A DNA stretch of 42,795 bases. It comes from Bacteroidota bacterium. Its GTDB lineage: Bacteria; Bacteroidota; Bacteroidia; Cytophagales; Cyclobacteriaceae. A model generated the notes under the pieces. That model saw nothing but the letters and a program-made list of their open reading frames with translations, did no database searches and was not told the DNA's origin. Below are positions 1 through 9,061 of this stretch, piece by piece. The stretch's first letter is position 1. Every line of letters starts with the position of its first letter. A program made the position numbers and the translations under genes. The stretch lies in assembly GCA_947470895.1 (NCBI GenBank), contig CANIVF010000034.1, positions 1-42,795 of the forward strand. The letters are read 5' to 3'.

Positions 1-162
1 GAACAAAAGAGCCACTAATTGATCGTAGGTCTTGTACTTATGGCAATACTTATCGCTTTGGTATTTCTTTACTGATGACCTCAGTAGGTGGGGTGGCACT
101 AAATCAATTACCTGCCGGATTACTGGTTTATTATTATTTTTGCTCCTGCGGAAGAGGCTCAT
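1..162 (-). mobile_element. IS4-family transposase, N-terminal fragment (runs off left edge)
   Basis: The minus strand is open for 54 codons from an ATG at 160-162 to the window edge, with no stop. The segment LRSSVKKYQSDKYCHKYK followed by TYDQLVALLF matches the N-terminal DUF4372 domain of IS4-type transposases, where an Ile/Leu-Pro helix is followed by a Lys/Tyr-rich stretch and a T-x-D-x-L-V motif. The DDE catalytic core would lie left of the window. The 130 bases to the next gene should hold the element's terminal inverted repeat and the insertion junction; I cannot place either without the other end. The assignment is by recognition of the family N-terminus only. Whether the element is intact is unknown. 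Confidence 0.75.
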
Positions 163-292
163 TCTTTTAAGATTTAGACACCTCAAAGGTTTAAACTTTT
201 TCCGCTACTTTTATAAAGTGAACTTTCGGATAGTTATGATTTAATTTCTTTTCGATTCACGCCATAGGAGAAACTTACTTATCTAAACGAAC

Positions 293-1108
293 ATGATCAA
301 TCAAATCAATGAAGCCACTGAATATTTGCGAAAGCATGGCATTAAGACTCCGGAGATTGGAGTAATTCTTGGAACGGGTCTCGGCAATAAGTTTGTAGAG
401 CAAATCAAAAATCAGGTTGTTGTCAATTATAATTCCATTCCGCATTTTCCGATATCAACAGTAGAATTTCATAAAGGAAAACTTATTTATGGCGATGTGA
501 AGGGAAAGAAAGTGCTGGCCATGCAAGGCCGCTTTCATTATTATGAAGGATACTCCATGCAGCAGATCACCTTACCCGTACGCGTGATGAAGATGATGGG
601 AGTAAAACAATTGCTGATTTCGAACGCAGCCGGCAACATGAATTTGAAGTGGAAGAAAGGAGAACTCATGTTGATAGAAGATCACATCAATTTACAACCC
701 GATAATCCTTTGCGTGGTCCCAACTACGAAATTTTCGGTCCACGTTTCCCTGATATGAGCCAGCCATATTCTAAAAAGATGAATGACCAGTTGGTTAAAA
801 TCGCGAAAACAAAAAAGATTAAACTCAATAAGGGAGTGTATGTTGCCGTGACGGGTCCCAATCTGGAAACCCGTGCCGAGTATCGTTTCCTTCATCAGAT
901 TGGTGCCGATGCTGTAGGCATGAGCACCGTGCCCGAAGTATTGGTTGCTAATCACATGGCTCTACCTTGTTGTGCTATTTCAGTGCTCACCGATGATTGC
1001 GATCCGGATAATTTGAAACCCGCTTCCATCGCAGAAATTGTTGCTGTTGCCGGAAAGGCAGAATCCAAACTCACCGAGTTGTTTGTCGAGTTAATTGCGA
1101 AGATTTAA
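293..1108 (+). CDS. punA: Purine nucleoside phosphorylase, trimeric (PNP/MTAP) family
   Basis: A cytosolic enzyme that cleaves purine (deoxy)nucleosides with phosphate to free base and (deoxy)ribose-1-phosphate in purine salvage. The 271 residues are the usual length for the low-molecular-weight trimeric class. Visible motifs are the phosphate loop GVILGTGLGNKF (23-34), the QGRFHYYEG phosphate-binding segment (78-86), SNAAGNMN (110-117), the GPNLETRAE purine-site loop (188-196) and GMSTVPEVLVANH (209-221). At the position of the purine-selective Asn of 6-oxopurine enzymes (human Asn243) the sequence reads VLTDDCDPD, so Asp234 replaces Asn. This resembles the T-D-x-D of methylthioadenosine phosphorylases and leaves the preferred base open. 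The gene stands alone and is preceded by the transposase fragment on the other strand. The family is firm; base specificity is not. Confidence 0.93.
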   Translation: MINQINEATEYLRKHGIKTPEIGVILGTGLGNKFVEQIKNQVVVNYNSIPHFPISTVEFHKGKLIYGDVKGKKVLAMQGRFHYYEGYSMQQITLPVRVMKMMGVKQLLISNAAGNMNLKWKKGELMLIEDHINLQPDNPLRGPNYEIFGPRFPDMSQPYSKKMNDQLVKIAKTKKIKLNKGVYVAVTGPNLETRAEYRFLHQIGADAVGMSTVPEVLVANHMALPCCAISVLTDDCDPDNLKPASIAEIVAVAGKAESKLTELFVELIAKI

Positions 1109-1225
1109 TTCATGCAATTATTTTTTTGATTCTTGGTGTGCTTTTTATTTTCGTGGTTTAAATTGTTGAAGTGGTGCAACTTTGGGCATCTCATCTGCGT
1201 CTTACAAGCCAAAAGCAAGCATCTT

Positions 1226-2089
1226 ATGAAAACGCTGTTAGCCACAGCATTAATTCTTTCCTCATATTCTGTCTTTCCGCAATCAGACAAATTGGGCGAT
1301 TTTCATTTAGATAAGGAATTTATCATGGAGTCGGCCGGTGTTATTCACCTGAGTGCTTCCGATGCAAAAGTTTTTATTGTTGGCTCATCACGAAAAACGG
1401 CTCACGTTAAAATTGATCGTGAAGTGACCACCAAGGGTTGGGTATTTGGAGAGGAGAAATTTTCGGTAGGCGTAACGGAGCAGAGTGGTGATCTTTTGAT
1501 TAAAGAAAAATCGGGCAGCACCCATGTTGGTATGGTTGGCTACTACAATGAAACCTATAAGATTAGTATTGAAGCTCCGGTTGGTGCCAGCTTGGTTATA
1601 AAAGGGGATGATGGCGATTATTTCATCAAAGCCATAAATGGGTCTATTGAACTTGATCTGGATGATGCTGATGTAGAACTTGCAGGGTGCTTAGGAAATA
1701 ATTTTAAAATTCGTCTTGACGATGGCGATTTGCGCATGGACACAGGAAGAGGAACATTAGAAGTTGATGCTGATGATGCTGATATTGTAATTAAAAGTGC
1801 TGCGTTTGAAAAGATTATGGCCGATGTGGATGATGGTGATTTTGTTATCGAAACATCGCTCAGTGATACTGGAGACTACTACATCAACGGACAAGATGGT
1901 CTAATCGCTATGACTGTGCTGGGTGGAGGCGGAAAATTTGATATTCGCCATGATGATGCGCGGGTAGTTGCGGAAGGTGACTTTACTACTGTTGAAAAGT
2001 CAGAAGACAGAACCAGACTCACACTTGCCAACGGCAGTGCCAAAGTGAATATTCATTCTGATGATGCACGAGTTAGGTTGATTAAATAG
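1226..2089 (+). CDS. Exported Asp-box repeat protein, DUF4097-like beta-solenoid
   Basis: This is a secreted or periplasmic protein of unknown function, 287 residues. I chose the ATG at 1226 because it begins a standard signal peptide (MKTLLATALILSSYSVFPQ); the frame stays open upstream to 1133 only through a non-ATG start and non-signal sequence. From residue 128 the motif alternates strictly: DDGD 128, DDAD 146, DDGD 165, DDAD 183, DDGD 202, at steps of 18, 19, 18 and 19 residues. Two DDAR motifs follow at 243 and 279. Beta-prone residues fill the gaps, which fits a right-handed beta-solenoid like the DUF4097/DUF2807 putative adhesins, with aspartates stacked in ladders. That arrangement suggests metal (Ca2+) binding, but this is inference. 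No operon partner is evident. Confidence 0.8.
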   Translation: MKTLLATALILSSYSVFPQSDKLGDFHLDKEFIMESAGVIHLSASDAKVFIVGSSRKTAHVKIDREVTTKGWVFGEEKFSVGVTEQSGDLLIKEKSGSTHVGMVGYYNETYKISIEAPVGASLVIKGDDGDYFIKAINGSIELDLDDADVELAGCLGNNFKIRLDDGDLRMDTGRGTLEVDADDADIVIKSAAFEKIMADVDDGDFVIETSLSDTGDYYINGQDGLIAMTVLGGGGKFDIRHDDARVVAEGDFTTVEKSEDRTRLTLANGSAKVNIHSDDARVRLIK

Positions 2090-2212
2090 CAGGTCCACTT
2101 ACCATGAATAAAAGTCATAAATCTGCCGCTTATCAAGTGACAGGTTAAAATTACAGATTGGTTCAATAGCTTTTGAAGCATTATTCACCATCTTTGGATT
2201 GCACACGCATCC

Positions 2213-3100
2213 ATGAAGTTTTTAAACATTCTCTTTTTCTACGGGGCATTAATTCCCATCTCTTATTTGCCCTACTCTGTTTTGTATTTTATTTCTGATG
2301 GATTGTATGTGGTGATATACAAGCTGGTTGGATATCGGAAAAAGGTGGTTATACAAAACATTGCCAATTCATTTCCGCAAAAAACAAAGGAACAGCATCT
2401 GCAAATTGTGAATGCTTTTTATAAACACCTATGCGATCTGGTTGTGGAGAGCATTAAGGGATTCACGATATCAGAAGCCGAGGTGAAGCAGCGAATGAAA
2501 ATAATTAATCCCGAATACATAGATCGTTTTTTTGAACAGGGCAAAAGTGTCATCCTGGCTGGCGGTCATTATAACAATTGGGAATTGTTTGCCGTGGCCA
2601 TTGATGCACCGATCAAGCATAAAGCTGTGGCTCTTTACAAACCATTAACCAATAAATTCTTCGATGAGAAAATGCGATCATCCAGAAGTAAGTATGGTTT
2701 AGAGATGATATCTACGAAAGCTTCGCGCGAAGAATTTGAGAAAAAGGATCCTTTGCGTGTGATCATTCTGGGGATTGACCAATTCCCGGGCCGGTCCACC
2801 AATTGCTATTGGTCAACGTTTCTTGATCAGGAAACGGCTATGATTTTTGGCATGGAGAAATATGCTAAGGAATACAACTACCCTGTTCTCTACGGCCGCA
2901 TCAATAAAATAAAAAGAGGTCATTATACATTTGAATTTTCTGATGCCATCGAAAACCCGCAGAGCACCGCCTATGGTGAAATTACGAAAGCGATTAGTCA
3001 TCTATTAGAAAAGGACATCATGGCAAAACCTGAATATTGGTTGTGGAGCCATAAGCGATGGAAACACAAGCGACCGGCCGACTTGGTGCAGGCTAACTAG
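2213..3100 (+). CDS. LpxL/HtrB-family lipid A acyltransferase
   Basis: An inner-membrane acyltransferase that transfers a secondary acyl chain to lipid A or a similar lipid acceptor. At 295 residues it has the usual family length. A hydrophobic N-terminal anchor covers about residues 3-38. The catalytic motif is HX4E, H119-Y-N-N-W-E124, inside ILAGGHYNNWE. A second conserved block reads GIDQFPGRSTNCYWSTFL, where family members carry the D-Q/R-x5-G substrate-loop motif. The C-terminus (PEYWLWSHKRWKHKRP) matches the typical P-x-x-x-x-W-x-H-x-R-W-K end. The stop codon shares the four bases CTAG (3097-3100) with the stop codon of the convergent receptor gene. Assignment to the LpxL-like family is strong; the exact acceptor lipid (lipid A, aminolipid or other) cannot be read from sequence. 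Confidence 0.88.
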   Translation: MKFLNILFFYGALIPISYLPYSVLYFISDGLYVVIYKLVGYRKKVVIQNIANSFPQKTKEQHLQIVNAFYKHLCDLVVESIKGFTISEAEVKQRMKIINPEYIDRFFEQGKSVILAGGHYNNWELFAVAIDAPIKHKAVALYKPLTNKFFDEKMRSSRSKYGLEMISTKASREEFEKKDPLRVIILGIDQFPGRSTNCYWSTFLDQETAMIFGMEKYAKEYNYPVLYGRINKIKRGHYTFEFSDAIENPQSTAYGEITKAISHLLEKDIMAKPEYWLWSHKRWKHKRPADLVQAN

Positions 3101-5508
3101 AATTTATAGCTATATCCTGCACGAATCACTTGTGTTTCGAAATAGTCAGTGCTAGTGTATCTGAAGCCATCGCTCTGAATTTCCTTTTTAATAATCATCG
3201 TATTTAAAAGATCAGTGGCGTTAAAGAACAATTCGCCATTATTTTTTTGGATGATTTTTTTGATCCCAATGTCCAGTGAAAAACGCGCATCCATTGTTCC
3301 TTGCGGGATGATATCCGGTGCCAGATAGATAAAAGTAATTTGTGCTTCAAAACCATTCTTTAGCCGAATGAGGTTGTTTAACTTTGCATTCCATGAGAAG
3401 ATTTCCTGTTTGGCAGCAGTAAAAGTATCTGAAACGGGATACTTATTTTCAACGGTAAAACTATCGATTTGATTATGATATCCGTTTACACTCAGGTTCA
3501 GTGAAAACCATTTCGCTATTTCCTGTGAAAGAACCATTTCAATTCCGGTATTATAGCTTCGCCCTGCGTTTTGGAAGATAGTATAAATCAACCGGCTTCC
3601 GGGAACTGTTCTTGCTATACGCGTGATGGTTCCGTCAACAATACGTTGGTATGCGGCTATATAGTAATTACCACTTTTCCAACCTGTTTTATAGCCTAAC
3701 TCAATCAGATTAGTAAACTGAGGTCGAAGCAAGGGATTACCTACCTTGATAATTTCGGCATCATCATATTTAGGAAAAATACGGATATCGACTTCATTCG
3801 GTCTATCTACTCTACGATTATAGAAAAATGAAATTTTATCATGATCGTTGAGTTTATAGGCTAACCGTACATTCGGAAATGGTTGTGTGTAGTCATAGCC
3901 ATTACTTTTGTACGTGTTGTGATTTGGATTTACTTCATACTGCAACCCTACATACTCTATGCGCACTCCAATTTCAGATTCAAATTTTGGTTTCTCAAAA
4001 ACATAATTGCCGTACAATGCTGGAATGGTTTCTTTATACGTTGCCCAACCACCAGCATTCACATCAATGGGTGAATTTATTCCGGGAAAGAATTGCATGT
4101 TGGTAGGGATTGTTCTTCTTCGAAATTTAAAACCACCTTCCACGCGACCGTATTTAAGGGGTTGCACATAATCAAGATTAATGTCTGCAACCTGCTCGTC
4201 AGAAAGTAATTTGAACGAATCCTTTCCAGAGTAGGTGGGCATTATGTTATCAAAGAAGTACTTTTCATCTTCACGGTGAAATGTGTAATTAAAGCCAACA
4301 TTCAATACACGACCGGGCTCTTTATATTTATGCTGATAGGCGGCAGTGGCCATCACAGTGGTCTTTAATTCATCCTCCAAAAATTGCCAAAGGCGAAGGC
4401 GTTGAGAAAAATCAGAATTGAAAAAAGGCTCATCGCCATGGTCAAGAATTTTTTCAGTGCCAAGCAATGCAGAAATGGTGAGCAAATCAGACTGATTGAT
4501 GGTCCAATCGATTCCCGCTTTGGTCGTAACAAATGTTGTGTTTCTATTTCTTTTTAGCTGCTGCAAAATGATCGTTCCATCGTCATAATAGCGCTCTACA
4601 AATTCATTTTTATTTAGTGTTTCAGTGTACAGATAATCTCCCTGGAAAAACGCGTTTATTTTATTGTGGCGGTAATTGAGAGATAAGGATGGATTTATCT
4701 TTGGTGTCATTTGATATTGTGGTCGTATATCTGGATAGTTCTCTTTCTTGACCCACACCGCACCCAGGCCGGCAGCAAAGCCCGCTTTTCCGTTAAAGCC
4801 TTCCTGTTTGTTTTTCTTATAAATGATATTAATGATTCCGGCATTACCGTTAGCATCATACCTGGCTGACGGGTTATTGATAATTTCAATTTTCTCGATG
4901 GTAGATGCTGGAATATTATCAAGCCCGGTTTGATTTCCGAAACCTGTAAGTGCAGTTTGCTTGCCGTCCATTAATACGGTCACACGATCACTGCCACGCA
5001 AGCTTATTTTGCCGTCTTGTACAGTAACACCGGGTAGATTTTGCATGGCCTGCAAAATGGAGCCACCACTTTGACTGATGTTGTTGGCAACATCGAAAGT
5101 TTTCTTATCCATTTTAGAAGAAACCCCTTCTTGTTCGGCAATCACCAATACCTCATCAAGTCTTTCTACATCTTCTGCCAACTCGATGGTGGGGACATCC
5201 AAAAATGCGGTAAGGCTACCCACGTAGAGTGATTGTTTTTCAGTGTGGTATCCTACAAATGAAGTTTCTAAAAAATAGTTTCCGGGCTTAATACTGGAAA
5301 GTGTAAACCGGCCCTCTTCGTTGGTTACAGTTCCTGTGACAAAGGCACTATCTTTTTGCGTTTTCAAGATCACATTGACATAAGCCAATCCTGCCTTAGA
5401 AATTTTCTCTTTCACTATTCCGGAAATAGTGATGCTACTTTTCTGTGCGGAAAGAGAGGTTGATAATAAAAGCAGAAGCGCAACGGGCAGTAGCAAATTT
5501 AAGCGCAT
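3097..5508 (-). CDS. TonB-linked outer-membrane receptor with CarboxypepD-regulatory domain
   Basis: An outer-membrane beta-barrel of 803 residues in the TonB-dependent receptor superfamily (OMP_b-brl_3 type). Order: signal peptide (MRLNLLLPVALLLLLSTSLSAQ), a CarboxypepD_reg-like Ig fold at about 27-110 (ITISGIVKEKISKAGLAYVNV onward), a plug at about 135-235 (NLPGVTVQDGKISLRGSDRVTVLMDGK; NIPASTIEKIEIINNPSARYD), then the barrel. The protein ends in aromatic Y-S-Y-K-F, as expected for BAM recognition. No SusD partner, sigma or anti-sigma gene adjoins it, so it is probably not a polysaccharide-utilisation receptor. The substrate is unknown. A TAnnTTTG promoter lies about 60 bases upstream. Its 3' end overlaps the convergent acyltransferase gene by 4 bp. 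Confidence 0.92.
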   Translation of the reverse strand: MRLNLLLPVALLLLLSTSLSAQKSSITISGIVKEKISKAGLAYVNVILKTQKDSAFVTGTVTNEEGRFTLSSIKPGNYFLETSFVGYHTEKQSLYVGSLTAFLDVPTIELAEDVERLDEVLVIAEQEGVSSKMDKKTFDVANNISQSGGSILQAMQNLPGVTVQDGKISLRGSDRVTVLMDGKQTALTGFGNQTGLDNIPASTIEKIEIINNPSARYDANGNAGIINIIYKKNKQEGFNGKAGFAAGLGAVWVKKENYPDIRPQYQMTPKINPSLSLNYRHNKINAFFQGDYLYTETLNKNEFVERYYDDGTIILQQLKRNRNTTFVTTKAGIDWTINQSDLLTISALLGTEKILDHGDEPFFNSDFSQRLRLWQFLEDELKTTVMATAAYQHKYKEPGRVLNVGFNYTFHREDEKYFFDNIMPTYSGKDSFKLLSDEQVADINLDYVQPLKYGRVEGGFKFRRRTIPTNMQFFPGINSPIDVNAGGWATYKETIPALYGNYVFEKPKFESEIGVRIEYVGLQYEVNPNHNTYKSNGYDYTQPFPNVRLAYKLNDHDKISFFYNRRVDRPNEVDIRIFPKYDDAEIIKVGNPLLRPQFTNLIELGYKTGWKSGNYYIAAYQRIVDGTITRIARTVPGSRLIYTIFQNAGRSYNTGIEMVLSQEIAKWFSLNLSVNGYHNQIDSFTVENKYPVSDTFTAAKQEIFSWNAKLNNLIRLKNGFEAQITFIYLAPDIIPQGTMDARFSLDIGIKKIIQKNNGELFFNATDLLNTMIIKKEIQSDGFRYTSTDYFETQVIRAGYSYKF

Positions 5509-5568
5509 GATTTCGTATTGATTCTTTACTGAGTTGCTCTGTGCATGGAAATCCCGGTTTCTTCACGC

Positions 5569-5576
5569 CAAAGTTA
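5569..5576 (-). promoter_or_regulatory. Bacteroidota -7 promoter box of the TonB-linked receptor
   Basis: Read on the minus strand the bases are TAACTTTG, an exact match to the Bacteroidota -7 consensus TAnnTTTG. The predicted transcript would start about 7 bases downstream and leave a leader of roughly 55 bases before the ATG at 5508. A TTTC near the expected -33 distance is only a partial match. Confidence 0.5.
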
Positions 5577-5677
5577 GCGATATGATTGTTTGAATAGCGA
5601 AACGATGCCAGAAGTACACAAGCGGTTTAAGGCAACAATTATATTCTAGCCACTTTTGCATACTACCTGAAGTCAAA

Positions 5678-6682
5678 ATGAAATATCGATTATTAGTCTT
5701 TTTGCTTCTCACCGCTTACACGGGGTTTGCACAGAAGCATCATATAAAAAAAATTGAGACCAATATTTCATCTTCGTTCAGAGGTCTTTCGGTAGTTAAT
5801 AATAAAGTAGCCTGGTTAAGCGGGAGCGAGGGATGGGTGGGGCGCACTACCGATGGTGGACAAACCTGGAATTTTAATCAAATACCTGGCTTTGAAATGG
5901 CTGAATTCAGATCGCTCTATGCATTTGATGCTCAACGAGCAGTGATTGCAAACGCAGGCTCGCCTGCACATATTCTCGTAACGATAGACGGAGGAAAAAA
6001 ATGGAATCCAGTATACACCAAGTCTCATCCCGATGCCTTTTTTGATGGAATGGATTTTTGGAATGATAAAGAAGGAATTATCTATGGTGATCCAATCGAT
6101 GGAAAGATTTTACTTCTTCATACGGTTGATGGGGGTATAAACTGGAATGAAATCAACGGTCCGAAGCTTGAAAAAGGAGAAGCATCATTTGCGGCAAGCG
6201 GCACAGGCATTCGTTGCATCAATTATAGTCAAGTCATGATCAGTACGGGCGGTGTGGTTTCAAGATTGTGGAATTCAAAAGATAAGGGCATGACCTGGTC
6301 TAGCATTAAAGCACCGATAGTACAAGGAACAAGTTCAACGGGAATATTTTCCTTTGTAAAAAACAACAACGCGATCATTATTGTGGGGGGTGATTATCAG
6401 AACGAATCCATGGCGATCAATCATAATTTCTTTACGACAGGCGAGGGTATTCATTGGTTTACGCCAAATTCACCTACACGAGGTTATCGCGAATGTGTAG
6501 ATCCGATTATGAGAAACACTTTGCTTGCCGTTGGCCCTTCGGGCATTGATATTTCATTTGATAATGGCATAAACTGGGAACCATTTTCTGATGAAAAGGG
6601 ATTGCATGTGGTTAGAAAATCAAGGAAGGGATCGCTTGTAATCGTTGCAGGGGCCAAAGGTCAGGTATTTGTGATCAGATAG
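5678..6682 (+). CDS. Exported YCF48-like / Asp-box beta-propeller protein
   Basis: An exported protein of 334 residues that begins with a clear signal peptide (MKYRLLVFLLLTAYTGFAQ). At least five Asp-box motifs of the form (S/T)-x-D-x-G-x-x-W are visible: TTDGGQTW, TIDGGKKW, TVDGGINW, SKDKGMTW and SFDNGINW. These are spaced like successive blades of a BNR/YCF48 propeller. YCF48/HCF136 proteins assist photosystem II assembly in phototrophs, but in Bacteroidota the family is widespread, often annotated as an oxidoreductase or glycosyl hydrolase without evidence, and its role is unknown. No catalytic residues can be assigned. It is a single gene whose 3' end lies 8 bases from the convergent isomerase-like gene. 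Confidence 0.82.
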   Translation: MKYRLLVFLLLTAYTGFAQKHHIKKIETNISSSFRGLSVVNNKVAWLSGSEGWVGRTTDGGQTWNFNQIPGFEMAEFRSLYAFDAQRAVIANAGSPAHILVTIDGGKKWNPVYTKSHPDAFFDGMDFWNDKEGIIYGDPIDGKILLLHTVDGGINWNEINGPKLEKGEASFAASGTGIRCINYSQVMISTGGVVSRLWNSKDKGMTWSSIKAPIVQGTSSTGIFSFVKNNNAIIIVGGDYQNESMAINHNFFTTGEGIHWFTPNSPTRGYRECVDPIMRNTLLAVGPSGIDISFDNGINWEPFSDEKGLHVVRKSRKGSLVIVAGAKGQVFVIR

Positions 6683-6690
6683 TTAGGTAT

Positions 6691-7554
<864 letters not shown>

Positions 7555-7571
7555 AGATAAATTTTTTTCCA

Positions 7572-7632
7572 TGCGAAGGCGCAAAGCTTTTTTGAATTTT
7601 ACTTTGCTTGCTTAGCGACTTTGCGTGCCTTT
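7572..7632. repeat. Short GCGCAAAG-type intergenic repeat with inverted arms
   Basis: The arms GAAGGCGCAAAG (7574-7585) and CTTTGCGTGCCTT (7619-7631) form an imperfect inverted repeat around a further CTTTGCTTGCTTAGCGA. Runs of the type CTTTGCGTGCCTTTGCG are familiar from intergenic regions of many Bacteroidota genomes. It lies between two minus-strand genes and touches the alternative upstream starts of the isomerase-like gene. Function unknown. Confidence 0.5.
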
Positions 7633-7653
7633 ATAATTCTAAGATACTACTAT

Positions 7654-8922
7654 TTACTTCTCATTCCGATATACCACACCATCCTTCATCACAAATTTAA
7701 CTTTGCGGAGGTCAGAAATGTTTTTGGATGGATCACCGGTAACGATGACCAGATCCGCTTTCAACCCCTCTTTTACAAAACCCACTTGCTGATCTAAATG
7801 AAAAGCTCTGGCATTTACACTGGTGGCGGCTTTCAATACATCAAATGTTTTCATTCCGTACTCTACCATCAGTTCCATCTCCAACACATTTTCTCCATGC
7901 GGATAAACGCCCACATCGCCACCCATGCCGATGGCTACATCAGAGGCAATGGCTTCTTTAAAACTTTTCTTCTTATTGGTAACATTGGCGGGTTCGGGTG
8001 TCACTCCTTTTTTCCAGCCACGATATTGTGATATTACGTCTACAGCTGAAATCGTTGGAATGTAGGTCACATTATGTTCTTTCATCAGCTTGCCGATTTC
8101 CACATCAATGAAGTCACCATGTTCAATGGTTTCTGCGCCAGCCAACACTGCCCGCCTGATCGCTTCTTTGGATTTTGCATGACATACCATGACGCGACCA
8201 CTGCTGCGCGTTACTTCGTTGATCAGTTTTAATTCATCCAGTGTAAAGGAAGGTTGATCTTCACCGTTAATTCCCCAGCGGTAATCGGCATAAATTTTTA
8301 TGAAGTCTGCGCCTTTGCCAATTTGATCGCGCACAACACGAACCAGGTCGTTACCATCAGCGGGTTCGGCACCTAGCATAATTTCCTGATCCAGATCGTA
8401 TCCTTTTGGGCCGTAAGAACCAGTTGAAACAATAGCACGTCCTGCTACCATAAGTCGTGGGCCCGGAATGATGCCTTCATTGATTGCACGCTTGAGAGCA
8501 ACATCAGAATATCCGGCCCCTTCAGTGCCAAGATCACGCGCTGAGGTGAATCCTGCCATGAGCGTATTTTTTGCATGTACGGTTGCGCGGGCGGTTCGAT
8601 AAGAATCGGTTTCTTTCAGAACTTGCGTATCCCAATCGGTAATATTGTAAGGATAGAGCAATAAGTGCGAGTGTCCTTCAAGCAAACCTGGGGTGAGTGT
8701 AGAATTCGGGAAATTAATTTTTATAGCACCGGTGGGCTCTTTCATTTTTTCTTTAGGCCCGGAAGCAATAATCTTATCACCTTCTGTAATCACTGCCCAT
8801 CCTTCGTGCATGTCTTCACCGTCAAACACGCGATCGGCAGTGAGATAATATTTTGTGGGAGTTTGTGCCCAAAGACATGTCGAAATAAAAGAAGCGAAGC
8901 AGATCAATAAATACCTTTTCAT
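7654..8922 (-). CDS. Exported metal-dependent amidohydrolase (imidazolonepropionase-like)
   Basis: An exported amidohydrolase of 422 residues, in the COG1228 group with imidazolonepropionase-like and Xaa-Pro/Xaa-Arg dipeptidase (Sgx9260-type) enzymes. A signal peptide (MKRYLLICFASFISTCLWAQ) opens it. The HxH metal motif is GHSH (H84, H86). Further ligands are the Lys in DFIKIYADY, the first His in VMVCHAKSKEA, the His in ETIEHGDFID and the Asp in GMGGDVGVYPHGENV. The closing ADLVIVTGDP and VMKDGVVYR are typical of the composite beta-sandwich that flanks the barrel. The reaction is probably hydrolysis of a cyclic amide or of a peptide-like C-N bond outside the cytoplasm; the true substrate cannot be told. 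A terminator hairpin separates it from tpx upstream. Confidence 0.87.
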   Translation of the reverse strand: MKRYLLICFASFISTCLWAQTPTKYYLTADRVFDGEDMHEGWAVITEGDKIIASGPKEKMKEPTGAIKINFPNSTLTPGLLEGHSHLLLYPYNITDWDTQVLKETDSYRTARATVHAKNTLMAGFTSARDLGTEGAGYSDVALKRAINEGIIPGPRLMVAGRAIVSTGSYGPKGYDLDQEIMLGAEPADGNDLVRVVRDQIGKGADFIKIYADYRWGINGEDQPSFTLDELKLINEVTRSSGRVMVCHAKSKEAIRRAVLAGAETIEHGDFIDVEIGKLMKEHNVTYIPTISAVDVISQYRGWKKGVTPEPANVTNKKKSFKEAIASDVAIGMGGDVGVYPHGENVLEMELMVEYGMKTFDVLKAATSVNARAFHLDQQVGFVKEGLKADLVIVTGDPSKNISDLRKVKFVMKDGVVYRNEK

Positions 8923-8975
8923 GATTAACCGGTTTAGAATTGAAAAGGTAGTTGAAAATGCAATGGTACAAAAAC

Positions 8976-9004
8976 AAAACCCTCTCCGTTACGGAAAGGG
9001 TTTT
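8976..9004 (-). terminator. Intrinsic terminator downstream of tpx
   Basis: The arms AAAACCCT and AGGGTTTT enclose a mismatch and a further TCCG/CGGA pairing with a three-base loop. On the minus strand the hairpin is followed by GTTTTTG, so it should end the transcript coming from tpx. Confidence 0.7.
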
Positions 9005-9061
9005 AAAACAATTTTAAAGGCATACATTTTCACCTCTGCCTGTAGAGGAATTAAGGTAAGA

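Noticed and set aside
32-244. Plus-strand open frame of 70 codons at the left end
   Set aside because: It starts with TTG and has biased Leu/Arg composition; the opposite strand encodes the recognisable IS4 transposase N-terminus.
1133-1225. Upstream extension of the aspartate-ladder protein
   Set aside because: A non-ATG start and non-signal sequence precede a perfect signal peptide at 1226.
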